A DNA stretch of 64,000 nt from a virus, in the IMG/VR virus record IMGVR_UViG_3300045125_000040, positions 94,791-158,790 of that record, one strand, 5' to 3'. A program made the position numbers and the translations under genes. Under the pieces are notes generated by a model that saw nothing but the letters and a program-made list of their open reading frames with translations, searched no databases and was not told the origin of the DNA. Below, in pieces: positions 1 to 8,880 of this stretch (the first letter of the stretch is position 1; every line of letters starts with the position of its first letter).

Positions 1-375
1 TTTATTGGTAAGGCAAGATTAACAGAAACACCAATGGGTAAAGTTGCTATTGGTCTTTTGGAATCTGGTGGACAACTTGGCGTATCTACTCGTGGAATGG
101 GTTCTTTAAAAGAATCAAATGGCGTCATGATAGTTCAAAGAGATTTCAGCTTTCAACAGTTGATATTGTATCAGATCCAAGTGGTCCTGATTTGTTTTGT
201 TAATGGTATTATGGAAGGTGTTGAATATTTTTATGATCCAGTAAAGAATACTTGGATGGAAGAAAAATTAGATAATACTAAGAAGAAAATTAAAAAGCTA
301 TCAAGATCACAAATTGAAGAACAAAAGATGGCTATTTTGAGAAATTATATTTCTTCATTGGTAAAGTTCAAATAA
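1..375 (+). CDS. 21: Prohead core protease gp21 (5'-partial)
   Basis: C-terminal part of the T4 gp21-type serine protease that matures the prohead by cutting scaffold, capsid and internal proteins after (L/I)-x-E sites. The reading starts at base 1 without a start codon, so the N-terminus lies outside the window. Visible are the strand GQLGVSTRGMGSL, which fits the segment around the family's nucleophile serine, and a Lys/Glu-rich tail. A one-base indel near 150-210 splits the frame. The position directly before genes 22 and 23 is the canonical T4 order. I am confident of the family; the exact catalytic residue is inferred. Confidence 0.85.
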   Translation, partial: FIGKARLTETPMGKVAIGLLESGGQLGVSTRGMGSLKESNGVMIVQRDFSFQQLILYQIQVVLICFVNGIMEGVEYFYDPVKNTWMEEKLDNTKKKIKKLSRSQIEEQKMAILRNYISSLVKFK

Positions 376-376
376 T

Positions 377-384
377 TATAAATA
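377..384 (+). promoter_or_regulatory. T4-type late promoter before gene 22
   Basis: The octamer TATAAATA matches the T4 late promoter consensus recognised by gp55-loaded RNA polymerase. It lies about 34 bases before the ATG of the scaffold gene. The phage encodes its own gp55 and gp45, so late control is expected. Confidence 0.75.
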
Positions 385-417
385 GTTAAAGCAAATTCAC
401 AATAGGAGACTATTCTA

Positions 418-1582
418 ATGGCTAATTTAGAACAAGAACACGATGTAGAAGACTTCGCCACAATGGATGAGGCAAAGATGAATCTGGTGGAAAGCACGAA
501 GAAGAAGGAAGGAAGAAGAGGAAGAGTCTTCTAAGAAGCATCATCGTGGTAAAAAGAAGATGAAAAAGGTTGAAGAGAAACTGAAGTTTCTGAGGAAGCT
601 CTCGCCGCTGCCTCACTTCATCCCGGTGCTGCTCGAGGTGAAGGAATGTCAAAGATTGGCATGATGTCATCTGTACTTGGTAAAATGCATAATATGTCTA
701 AGGGAGACCTAACCCATTGGTTCAATGCAACCATGGCACTGGTTGGTCCGGTAAGACTCTATGGTGTTGGTGATAATTCTGTTCGTAATCAAGCAACCGT
801 TGATTCCAAAGCTTGGTTCAGGACCAAAGACAAGAGATCCAATGCCACGTCTAAATGTTAAAGAAGACGTAGAAGAAATGTTTGATGGACAGGATCTATC
901 AGAAGAATTTAAAGAAAATGCTGCGACTCTATTTGAGGCTGCTGTTTCTGCACGTTTGATTGCTTTGAAACTGCTCGTCTTGAGGAAGAGTATGAAGCAA
1001 AGTTACACGAAGAACTTGCTGCTTTCGGTGAAGAACTAACATCACAGCTAGATGTATATCTTGATTACGTTGTCGAGAACTGGATGAAAGAAAACGAAGT
1101 AGCTATTGAATCAAGCCTTCGCAATGAACTTGCAGAAGAGTTCATTGAAGGATTGAAGAACTTATTCGCTGAACATTACATTGATGTCCCAGAGAATAAG
1201 GTTGATGTTCTTGAGGCAATGGCTGAAAAAGTCAATTCTCTTGAAGAAAAATTAAATGAAACAATTTCTGAAAACATTGAGCTAAGAAACTATGTTGTTG
1301 AAGGTCAAATGCAGGAAATCTTTGCAGAACTAGCATCTGATCTAGCACTGACACAACAAGAGAAGTTCTCTCACTTGCAGAAGGAATTGAATTTGACGGT
1401 GATCTTGACGTTTATGCCAGAAAGCTAATGATCGTTAAAGAGAACTATTTTAAGAATGAAAGTTCTTCTTATTCTTCAAATATTGAGGAAGAAACCTTGA
1501 GGGCGATGTTGCAGAAATTCGTAACGTTGATCCAGTCGTCAACCGTTATGTTCAGGCTATCGCCAAAACTGTTAAAAAGTAA
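418..1582 (+). CDS. 22: Prohead scaffold core protein gp22
   Basis: T4 gp22-like internal scaffold around which gp23 assembles; it is destroyed by gp21 during maturation. The start is ATG behind AGGAG. The reconstructed protein of roughly 385 residues has a very acidic then Lys/His-rich N-terminal region, an internal stretch GKMHNMSKGDLTHWFNATM, and a long Glu-rich helical C-terminal half (for example EELAAFGEELTSQLDVYLDY) typical of gp22. Indels near 480-600, 760-860, 960, 1395 and 1500 break it into pieces. The N-terminal region, after frame correction, reads DESGGKHEEE, a motif also seen in the low-complexity genes at 45-48 kb. Confidence 0.85.
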
Positions 1583-1587
1583 ATTTT

Positions 1588-1595
1588 TATAAATA
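1588..1595 (+). promoter_or_regulatory. T4-type late promoter before gene 23
   Basis: TATAAATA in the 46-base gap between genes 22 and 23, 34 bases before the gp23 ATG, the same spacing as for gene 22. It would give extra late transcription of the most abundant virion protein. Confidence 0.8.
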
Positions 1596-1628
1596 AAATA
1601 AAGCGTATTTCTAAGAAAGGAAATCTAA

Positions 1629-3025
1629 ATGTATCTAGCCGAAGAAATTCAAAATAAGTGGGCACCCGTCCTAGACCATGATGCTCTTGGTACCATTAAG
1701 GACCAGCATCGTCGTTCAGTTACTGCAGTTATGCTTGAGAATACTGAGAAGGCACTCCGTGAGTCAGCTGCTCATGGTTCTTATCAGACTCTAACAGAAA
1801 CTGATTCACTAACTCCTGTCAACATGATGGGTGCTTCAAGTTCAACAGCTGGTGCTGGTGGTATTGATACCTTCGACCCAGTTCTAATTTCACTAGTTCG
1901 TCGTGCAATGCCTAACCTCATTGCTTATGACATCTGCGGCGTACAGCCAATGACAGGTCCAACTGGACTTATCTTTGCTATGCGTTCAAAGTACAACAAT
2001 CAGGGCAATGGTTCTGGCAACACTTCATTCGCTGGTGTTCAGGCCAACGAAACCTTCTATAATGAAGTTGATACTTCATTCTCAACTCGTGTTGATAACA
2101 AGACTGGTTTCGGTAACGCTCATATTGGTACCTATTCGAGTGCAACTAATACCACACCACTAACTGCTGTTTCACAGTATAACACTGGTTCTGGTATGTC
2201 AACTGCACAGGCAGAAGCTCTTGGAACTAGATTCCAACACAGCTTCCCACAGATGGCATTCTCAATCGAGAAGGTTACTGTTACTGCAAATACTCGTGCT
2301 CTAAAGGCAGAGTATACTCATGGAACTAGCACAGGATCTCAAGGCTATTCATGGTCTAGATGCTGAGACAGAGCTAGCCAATATTCTTTCTGCTGAGATT
2401 ATGGCCGAAATCAACCGTGAGGTTGTTCGTACCATCAATATCACTGCAGTTGCTGGCGCACTAGGATAATGTTACTACTGCTGGCGTCTTCGATCTTGAC
2501 ACCGACTCAAACGGTCGTTGGTCAGTTGAGAAGTTTAAGGGCCTAATGTTCCAGCTAGAGCGTGAAGCTAACCAGATCGCCAAGCAGACACGTCGTGGTA
2601 AGGGTAACATCGTTATCTGTTCTTCAGACGTTGCTTCTGCACTACAGATGGCTGGTGTTCTTGATTACGCTCCTGCTCTTAATTCAAACAACCTACAGGT
2701 TGACGATACTGGCAATACCTTCGCTGGTGTTCTAAATGGTCGTCTACGTGTTTACATTGATCCATATGCCATTGGTGGTAACTATATCACTGTTGGTTAT
2801 AAGGGTTCAAGTGCATTCGACGCTGGCCTATTCTACTGCCCATACGTCCCACTACAGATGGTTCGTGCAGTTGATCAGTCAAGCTTCCAGCCAAAGATCG
2901 GCTTCAAGACTCGTTACGGAATGGTTGCAAACCCATTCGCAGAGGGTCTTAATAAGGGTCTTGGTGGTCTTACTATCAATACTAACAAGTATTATCGTCG
3001 TGTGATTGTAAATAATCTCATGTAG
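1629..3025 (+). CDS. 23: Major capsid protein gp23
   Basis: T4 gp23-type major head protein (HK97 fold in the family) that builds the capsid lattice after gp21 cleavage. The start is ATG after AGAAAGGA. The N-terminus carries the family-like segment LAEEIQNKWAPVLDHDALG and, further in, FDPVLISLVRRAMPNLIAYD followed by GVQPMTGPTGLIFAMRSKY, both hallmark gp23 blocks. The C-terminal part includes YADPYA-like and GFKTRYGMVANPFAEG blocks. The total is about 465 codons. An indel between about 2350 and 2470 splits the frame. A terminator follows. The candidate cleavage site LRE-S near residue 59 fits the gp21 rule (inference). Confidence 0.95.
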
Positions 3026-3049
3026 GACACGGAAAAACCATATTTGTGG

Positions 3050-3057
3050 TATAAATA
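3050..3057 (+). promoter_or_regulatory. Late promoter just ahead of terminator
   Basis: TATAAATA lies in the gap after gene 23, immediately before the terminator hairpin and 45 bases before the endonuclease ATG. A transcript from it would begin at or in the hairpin, so the hairpin would not stop it in the usual way. Confidence 0.6.
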
Positions 3058-3059
3058 TT

Positions 3060-3086
3060 ACCGGGAAGAAATTCCCCGGTTTTTTT
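3060..3086 (+). terminator. Rho-independent terminator after gene 23
   Basis: The stem ACCGGG/CCCGGT (extended by AA/TT with one bulged C) is followed by seven T. It closes the head-gene transcript. Confidence 0.85.
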
Positions 3087-3101
3087 ATTTGGAGAATAAC
3101 A

Positions 3102-3761
3102 ATGGAAAAATATGGGTTTGTATATATCTGGTATGATAAAAAAACGTAATATGTTTTATATTGGATCTCATTGGGGAACAGAAGATGATGGATATGTATG
3201 TTCATCAAACTGGATGCGTGATGCATATAGATATCGTCCACAAGATTTTAAAAGACGTATTGTGACAAAAGTTTTTACTAATAGAGTTGATCTTTTGAAA
3301 GAAGAAGAACGTTGGTTGTCTATGATAAAAGATGAAGAAATGGTAAAAGCTAATACCACATATGAGTCAAGAAAGAATGTTAAATATTATAATATTTCAA
3401 AGGTTATTAAAAATCCTTGGCATATGACAGAAGAAGGTGTTAAGACTATAGGTCAAAAAATTTCACACTCTAAAAAAGGAAAAAGTGTTCCGGCCCCACT
3501 AGAAGAGGAGCAGCTATATCAGCCGCTAAAAAAGGAAAAGCACTTACAGAAGAGCATAAAGAAGCTTTACGTGGAATAAAGAAAAAACCACACACTGATG
3601 AATGGAAAAAGAATAATTCTACTATGATGAAAAAAACATGGGCTAATGATGAAGAAAGAAAAAGAAAACATTCAGAAAGAATGAAAAAACGTTGGGAAGA
3701 ATATAGACTAAATAAATCGTTAGACAAAGATCTAACAAATTCAAACTTTATGGGGGAGTAA
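3102..3761 (+). CDS. GIY-YIG homing endonuclease with NUMOD3-like repeats
   Basis: Free-standing homing endonuclease inserted between capsid and downstream virion genes. The start is ATG after GGAG. Residues 5-20 read FVYIWYD and, after an indel near 3150, NMFYIGSHWG, the GIY and YIG parts of the nuclease core. The C-terminal half has NUMOD3-type DNA-binding repeats (ISAAKKGKALTEEHKEALRG and similar) and is Lys-rich. A second indel near 3490 moves the frame. It is probably selfish DNA that spreads into phages lacking it. The stop codon lies inside the following terminator stem. Confidence 0.85.
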
Positions 3762-3774
3762 TCCCCCTTTTTTT
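3752..3774 (+). terminator. Terminator after homing endonuclease
   Basis: GGGGGA/TCCCCC stem followed by seven T. It overlaps the stop codon of the endonuclease. Confidence 0.85.
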
Positions 3775-3775
3775 A

Positions 3776-3783
3776 CATAAATA
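3776..3783 (+). promoter_or_regulatory. Late promoter before internal head protein gene
   Basis: CATAAATA directly after the terminator and 24 bases before the next ATG; a one-base variant of the T4 late consensus. Confidence 0.6.
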
Positions 3784-3807
3784 GTTGAAATAATACCAGG
3801 AGAAATT

Positions 3808-4540
3808 ATGAAATCTTTCTTAGAATATATATTAGAAGAAACACATAATGCTCCATCCGGAGTTATATTTGATGGTGATAAAAAAGCATATGTAGGTTCT
3901 CATCATGGGAAACCAATAATTTTATCTAATGATTTAAAATCAAAAATTCTAAATTTAGCAAAAGAATATGGAATTTGGTATGAAGGAAACGGTGATGACA
4001 TTGCTCCGAATATTAAACTATTTGGTAATAAAAAAGCATATGAAGGTTCTTGGGATAAAGAATTCGCTAAAACAGTAAAAGGTTATCCTATACATTTTAT
4101 AGGTGGTATATTTTCTAATGTAAAAGAAAACAATAGAGTTAAAAAACTTACATCACCAAATTTATCTATATTTGATGCTATAATAAAAAAACAAAAGGGT
4201 AATAAGTATTTTGAAGATCGTAGTTATAATGAACATGATCTTACTAAATTTCTAATTGCGGCTAGTGAAAACAATGTAGATTTTTTAAAAATGTCACAGT
4301 TGTCTGCAACAGAAGAAAATATGCGTAAATTTCTTACTACTGGTGAAAAATTAATGTGGCCTGATAACTGGCAAGAGTATCCAAATAAACTAGGTAAATT
4401 GGCAAAGAAAGCCGAAGATGAAAGAAATAGGTTTGTTCTAAAACAGAAACAAGGGGTTTTTGTTTTTAGGTTCTGGACACTTATTAGAATTAAAAGCATT
4501 AGATAAAAGTCTTAAAATGATAGGCGGGGAAAAAGCATAA
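3808..4540 (+). CDS. Probable internal head protein with capsid targeting sequence
   Basis: The N-terminus MKSFLEYILE-E matches the ten-residue capsid targeting sequence of T4 internal proteins (MKTYQEFIAE) at the key positions, including the final (I/L)-x-E cut by gp21. T4 proteins with this tag are packed in the head, trimmed and injected with the DNA. The remaining ~230 residues (blocks KAYVGSHHGKPIILS, LMWPDNWQEYPNK, and after an indel near 4465 GSGHLLELKAL) form a conserved phage family of unknown function that I cannot name. It has its own late promoter and its stop overlaps the next ATG. The packaging role is inferred; the function of the mature part is unknown. Confidence 0.65.
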
Positions 4541-5061
4541 TGTCAGCAATAGATAACACGCCACAGAATAAAAATTTCTTATCACCATTAAACTTTAAAT
4601 TTTTTATAAAACGTTCACCCCATGTTAACTTTTTTATCCAGAAGGTTAATATTCCTGATCTTGTATTGAAAAATGTAAATTACCCTAATCCTCTTGTAAA
4701 TATACCTATTCCTCGTGAACACCTTGATTATGGAACTCTGAATATAACATTCAAAGTGGATGAAGATTTACAAAACTATATGGAATTACACAATTGGATT
4801 AGAGCATTAGGTAAACCAATAGATTATGATGAACATAGAGTATTAGCTCAAAAAGCTATTGTCACAGGAGAAGGTATCTTTTCAGATATCTCTTTGATGG
4901 TATTATCAAGCACTAAAATGGCGAATTACGAAGTTGTATTTGCAGATGCACATCCTGTCAGTTTAACCGGAATGGTATTTAATACTACAGATACAGATGT
5001 GAATTATATTGAGGCATCAGCATCATTTAAATATACCTATTATGAGATTAATAATATTTGA
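4540..5061 (+). CDS. Tail-tube-fold structural protein (gp19-like)
   Basis: Protein of 173 residues with the pattern LSPLNFKFFIKRSPHVNFFIQKVNIPDL at the N-terminus (split here: NFKFFIKRSPHVNFF, then QKVNIPDL), found in tube-type proteins of T4-like phages of marine bacteria. The body is beta-rich with few charged helices, as expected for a tube or tube-cap protein. The start overlaps the stop of the preceding gene, implying coupled late translation. It could be the tube itself or a tail completion protein; homology alone does not decide. Confidence 0.6.
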   Translation: MSAIDNTPQNKNFLSPLNFKFFIKRSPHVNFFIQKVNIPDLVLKNVNYPNPLVNIPIPREHLDYGTLNITFKVDEDLQNYMELHNWIRALGKPIDYDEHRVLAQKAIVTGEGIFSDISLMVLSSTKMANYEVVFADAHPVSLTGMVFNTTDTDVNYIEASASFKYTYYEINNI

Positions 5062-5086
5062 CAAGTCCTATAAAGTATGATATGAT
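5058..5086 (+). promoter_or_regulatory. Early-type promoter for uvsY operon
   Basis: TTGACA, 17 bases, TATGAT, placed 25 bases before the uvsY start. It resembles a host sigma-70 promoter and would start the recombination and replication operon. Confidence 0.7.
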
Positions 5087-5110
5087 ATGTTGTTTACAAT
5101 GGAGTGATAT

Positions 5111-5542
5111 ATGAATATTGAAGATATATTATCTGAATGGAAAGCTGATGGTAATATTGATAAAACTGAATTAGGTGATGAAGCATTAAAGAAGGCTAAA
5201 CTTCATCACAAATATTATCAGATTTTAATCACAGAAAGACTAAAACTTAAAAAGCTTGATTCTGAATTAAAAATTCTCAAGCTTGAAAAGTATGAATATT
5301 ACACTCAAGGCGCATCTCAAGAGCATATTGAAAAGGGATGGAAGCCTCTTAGTAAAATAATAATAAAATCAGAGATTCCTTTGTATATGGACAGTGATGC
5401 AGATATCATTCGTAAAAATCTTATCATTTCACAACAACAAGAAAAAGTAGATCTTATTATGGATATTTTAAAAGTGATTCACAATAGAGGATATGATGTG
5501 AAGAATGCCTTGGAATGGCAGAGATTCACCATGGGAGGATAA
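5111..5542 (+). CDS. uvsY: Recombination mediator UvsY
   Basis: UvsY loads the UvsX recombinase onto gp32-coated single-stranded DNA. The 143-residue length equals the family norm (T4 137). The architecture is a helical N-terminal half (EDILSEWKADGNIDKTELG, then KHHKYYQ-like and KKLDSELKILKLEKYEYYTQG) and the C-terminal pattern ending in IHNRGYDVKNALEWQRF, which parallels T4 UvsY's IKSRGFAIKHIQDMRAF. The ATG follows a GGAG box. The stop overlaps the uvsW ATG (TAATG). It is intact, without frameshifts. Confidence 0.85.
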   Translation: MNIEDILSEWKADGNIDKTELGDEALKKAKLHHKYYQILITERLKLKKLDSELKILKLEKYEYYTQGASQEHIEKGWKPLSKIIIKSEIPLYMDSDADIIRKNLIISQQQEKVDLIMDILKVIHNRGYDVKNALEWQRFTMGG

Positions 5543-8037
5543 TGAAAGAAATTATTCAAATTGAAAAATATAATGAAGTTTATAATAGGATAAAAGCAGA
5601 TCCTGGTATAATCATGGAGATGAGTGATTATTTCACTTTTTCTGTGCCCGGAGCCAAATTTACTCCAGCATATAAGAACAAATATTGGGATGGTAAAATA
5701 CGCCTTCTGAATTCAATGACTGGTTTATTATATGGTGGACTTCTGAACTATGTAGAAGAATTTTGTAATTCAAGAAATTATGATATTGAATATATTTCAG
5801 ATTTTTCTACACAAGAATTTTCTTTAAAAGAGGCCAATGATTTTGTCATAAATATTAAACCTGCGATGCAACCTAGAGATTATCAGCTAGATGCATTCGT
5901 TCATGCTGTGAGGGAAAGACGAGCATTGCTCCTTTCTCCCACAGCGTGTCATATGGCCGGGGATAAAGTTTTGATGTATTCAGGAGAATGGAAAAATATT
6001 GAAGATATTAAAATAGGTGAATATGTTATTGGTGAAGATGGACTACCAAAGAAAGTAATCAATACATTTAATGGAGAAGATGATTTATATCACATTCAAC
6101 CAAAAAACAATTCTTCTAAAATAACTGTCACTGGAAATCATCTTCTTCCTCTTAAATTTTCTGATTATTCTAAAAAATATGGTTATGGAAAAGGAGATAA
6201 AAATTTTATAGAAAATTTAAGTGTCGTTGAATATATTAACAAATCAAAATATTATAAACATTCTGCTAATATATTTTATAACAATAAAATTATTAATTTT
6301 GAAAATCAAAAAGATCCAGAAACTTTGTTGTCTCCATACTTTATTGGCTGTTATTTAGGTGATGGTCACTGTGGTTCTTGTGCTATAACAAATATAGATA
6401 AAGAAATTATTGATGAAATATATAAACAAGCAGAAATATCATCTTGTAATGTTGTTATTAATCAAAACATAACTTATTTTTTAAGAGGTAAAATAGGAAA
6501 AAAATAAAATATTAGTCGAATTTGAAAAATGTGGTTTGTGTTTTTCTGGTAAAAATAAATTAAACTGTGGTAATAAATTTATACCAGACACATTATTAAA
6601 ATCAACACCAGAATTTCGTTTTGAATTATTAGCTGGATTAATTGATACAGATGGAACACTTGATAAAAACACAAGTTTTGTTTTTACATCAAAATCATAT
6701 ATTTTAGCAAATGATGTTTTGAAATTAGGAATTTCCTTGGATTTAGATGCAGTATCGCATCAAAATTAAATAAAAAATATAATAAAATCTATTATAATGT
6801 GAGAATATGTGGTGATATTGAAAAAATACCAGTAAGAATATCTAGAAAAAAATGTGTAAAAAAACTATAAAGGATAGTTATAGATCAAAGTTTGATGTGT
6901 TATACCATGGAAGGGATAAATACTATGGAATTCAGGTTGAAGATCATCTATACATAACAAATGATGGAATGATCACACATAATTCTGGTAAGTCCTTTAT
7001 CATCTATTTACTTGTGAGGTATTATGCGAAAAGAACTCTTATTATTGTACCAACTACTTCTCTTGTTAGTCAGCTTGCCAGTGATTTTGCTGACTATGGC
7101 TTCGACTCTGATGCTTACGTACATCGTGTCTTTGCTGGACAGGATAAGGGATCAACAAAACCAATCACAATCACAACTTGGCAGAGCATATACAAATTAC
7201 CTAGCGAATTCTTTAGTGACTTTGATGTTGTCATCGGAGACGAAGCTCATCTCTTCAAAGCAAAATCTCTTACTTCTATACTTGCTAAGATACCCAATGC
7301 ACGCTACCGTTTTGGATTTACCGGAACATTGGATGGTACTCAAACCCACCGCCTCGTTCTTGAAGGACTCTTTGGACCAGTCAGAAAAGTAATTTCTACT
7401 GCAGAACTGATTGAAAAGAAGCATCTAGCAGAGTTTAATATCAAAGCCATTGTTCTTTCTTATCCAGATGACATAAGAAAGATGATAGCAAGATCAAAAT
7501 GATTATCAATCAGAGATTGACTATCTTGTTAGGTGTGAAGCCAGAAATAAATTTATTACAAACCTTGTACAATCATTAGAGGGTAATACTCTTTTACTTT
7601 TTCAGTTCGTTGAGAAGCATGGAAAGGTATTATATAATAGTCTGATTAATGAATCAAGTGATAGAAAAATATTTTTTGTTTCTGGTTCAGTTGATGGTGA
7701 ACAACGTGAAGAAATAAGAAGGATTGTTGAGAATGAACGGAACGCTATTATTGTTGCTTCTTTTGGTACTTTTTCTACCGGCGTCAATATTAAGAATTTG
7801 CATAATATTATTTTTGCTAGTCCTTCAAAGTCAAGAGTTAGAAACTTGCAAAGCATCGGTAGAGGCTTACGTAAGTCGGATAGTAAAAACAGTTCCACTC
7901 TCTACGACATCAGTGACGACTTATCCTGGAAGTCCAAACGAAACTTCACGCTCTTACACTTCATGGAGCGAATAAAGATATATAATGAAGAAAAGTTCAA
8001 TTATAAACTGTATAAAGTTTCACTGTGTATTAAATAA
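5542..8037 (+). CDS. uvsW: ATP-dependent helicase UvsW, interrupted by an intein
   Basis: Superfamily 2 helicase that unwinds R-loops and branched recombination intermediates. The start is ATG after GGAGGA. The N-terminal domain (about 130 residues) leads into QPRDYQLDAF (Q motif region) and the Walker A site SPTA-SGKS, which is split exactly between A and S by an intein. After the intein come RTLIIVPTTSLVSQ (motif Ia), VIGDEAHLFKA (DEAH box), RFGFTGTLDG (motif III) and, past an indel near 7500, ASFGTFSTGVNI and SIGRGLRKSD (motifs V and VI). The mature helicase is about 485 residues, close to T4 UvsW (502). Confidence 0.95.
5947..6983 (+). mobile_element. Intein with LAGLIDADG homing endonuclease in uvsW
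   Basis: A protein-splicing element of about 346 residues inserted in the Walker A loop of UvsW. Residue 1 is Cys (CHMAGDKVLM), the block A start; block B is KITVTGNHLL; two LAGLIDADG helices are visible (FIGCYLGDGH and LLAGLIDTDGTL); the end is HLYITNDGMITHN followed by the extein Ser, giving the canonical His-Asn/Ser junction. Two indels (near 6505 and 6765) break the endonuclease frame. By family precedent the protein excises itself and the nuclease spreads the insertion. Confidence 0.93.
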
Positions 8038-8058
8038 TATCTTCATGGTCACAGTATT

Positions 8059-8086
8059 ATTATACAGGGAATAAAAAATATGTCAA
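8059..8086 (-). promoter_or_regulatory. Minus-strand early-type promoter at end of uvsW
   Basis: On the minus strand: TTGACA, 16 bases, TATAAT, then the tail AATACTGTGA. The same -10 and downstream bases occur in the promoter of gene 61 (41,882-41,909). It points leftward, against the surrounding plus-strand operon, so its product would be antisense to uvsW. Confidence 0.6.
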
Positions 8087-8112
8087 GTTAAATTTTGTTA
8101 ATGTGAGGAAAA

Positions 8113-8693
8113 ATGAAAAGTACAGATAATGATTACAATCAGCCTAGTCCTTCCAAGAAGAGAAAGACCAACTATATCAATAACAAAACTTTATATGGAG
8201 CTATGATTCATTACAAAAATGACATACAACACGCTTTAGAACATGATGCGGATAAACCAAAAATTCCTAACTATATTGGTGAATCTATTCTTTTGATTTG
8301 TAACAATTTAGCAAAGAAACCAAACTTTTCTGGGTATACATACAAACAGGATATGATTAATGACGGTATCATGGATTGTGTTGCAGCTGTAGACAATTTT
8401 AATCCAGATAAAACAAACAACCCTTTTGCGTATTTTACACAGATTGCATGGAATGCGTTTTTACGTAGAATACAAAAAGAGAAAAAACAGACATATATAA
8501 AGCATAAGAATTTTGAGAATTCATACCTATTCACAGAGATTTTTGAAGATGCTAATCATGCTATGCATTTGAAATCCAATGATTATTCTAATGAGATTGT
8601 AAAATCTTATGAAGAGAAATTGACAAAGACGAAAAAATCTGTTAAACTGGTTGGACTTGAAAATTTGCTGAAGGAGTTAAAAATGAAGAATGA
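8113..8693 (+). CDS. 55: Late-transcription sigma factor gp55
   Basis: T4 gp55-type sigma that directs host RNA polymerase to TATAAATA late promoters with gp33 and the gp45 clamp. The sigma region 2-like core includes IGESILLICNNLAKKPNF, YKQDMINDGIMDCVAAVDNF and NPFAYFTQIAWNAFLRRI. The raw frame runs on to 8871, but adding one A in the AAAA run at 8660-8663 gives the end GLEKFAEGVKNEE-stop at 8693, about 193 residues, near T4's 185, and the overlapping ATG of the next gene. I therefore end it here; the longer fusion is the alternative. Confidence 0.85.
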
Positions 8694-8871
8694 ACATCTT
8701 GTTCCTGTTAACATTCAGGATATTGTAGGAAGACTTAGCGAGAATAATCTAACTCAGAACGAAAGGTTTGTTCTGATTCAGCGTCTTGAAGCCATTCGTG
8801 ATTATTGCACAGATGCTGTAAAGAAGCATAACTTTGTTGATATGGGTCAGGTTTGGTCAAGAAAGAAGTAA
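8683..8871 (+). CDS. Small conserved phage protein after gp55
   Basis: A 62-residue protein starting MKNEHLVPVNIQDIVGRL and ending near VWSRKK, mainly helical. AAGGAG sits six bases before the ATG, a much better start signal than expected inside a gene. In the raw sequence it is in frame with gp55 and would look like a C-terminal extension; a single missing A restores two overlapping genes. I recall similar short proteins in T4-like marine phages but cannot name a function. Confidence 0.6.
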   Translation: MKNEHLVPVNIQDIVGRLSENNLTQNERFVLIQRLEAIRDYCTDAVKKHNFVDMGQVWSRKK

Positions 8872-8880
8872 GATAAATCT

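Noticed and set aside
2879-3241. Minus-strand open frame over the end of gene 23
   Set aside because: It lies opposite the conserved capsid C-terminus, a terminator and the endonuclease start; no ribosome site or family.
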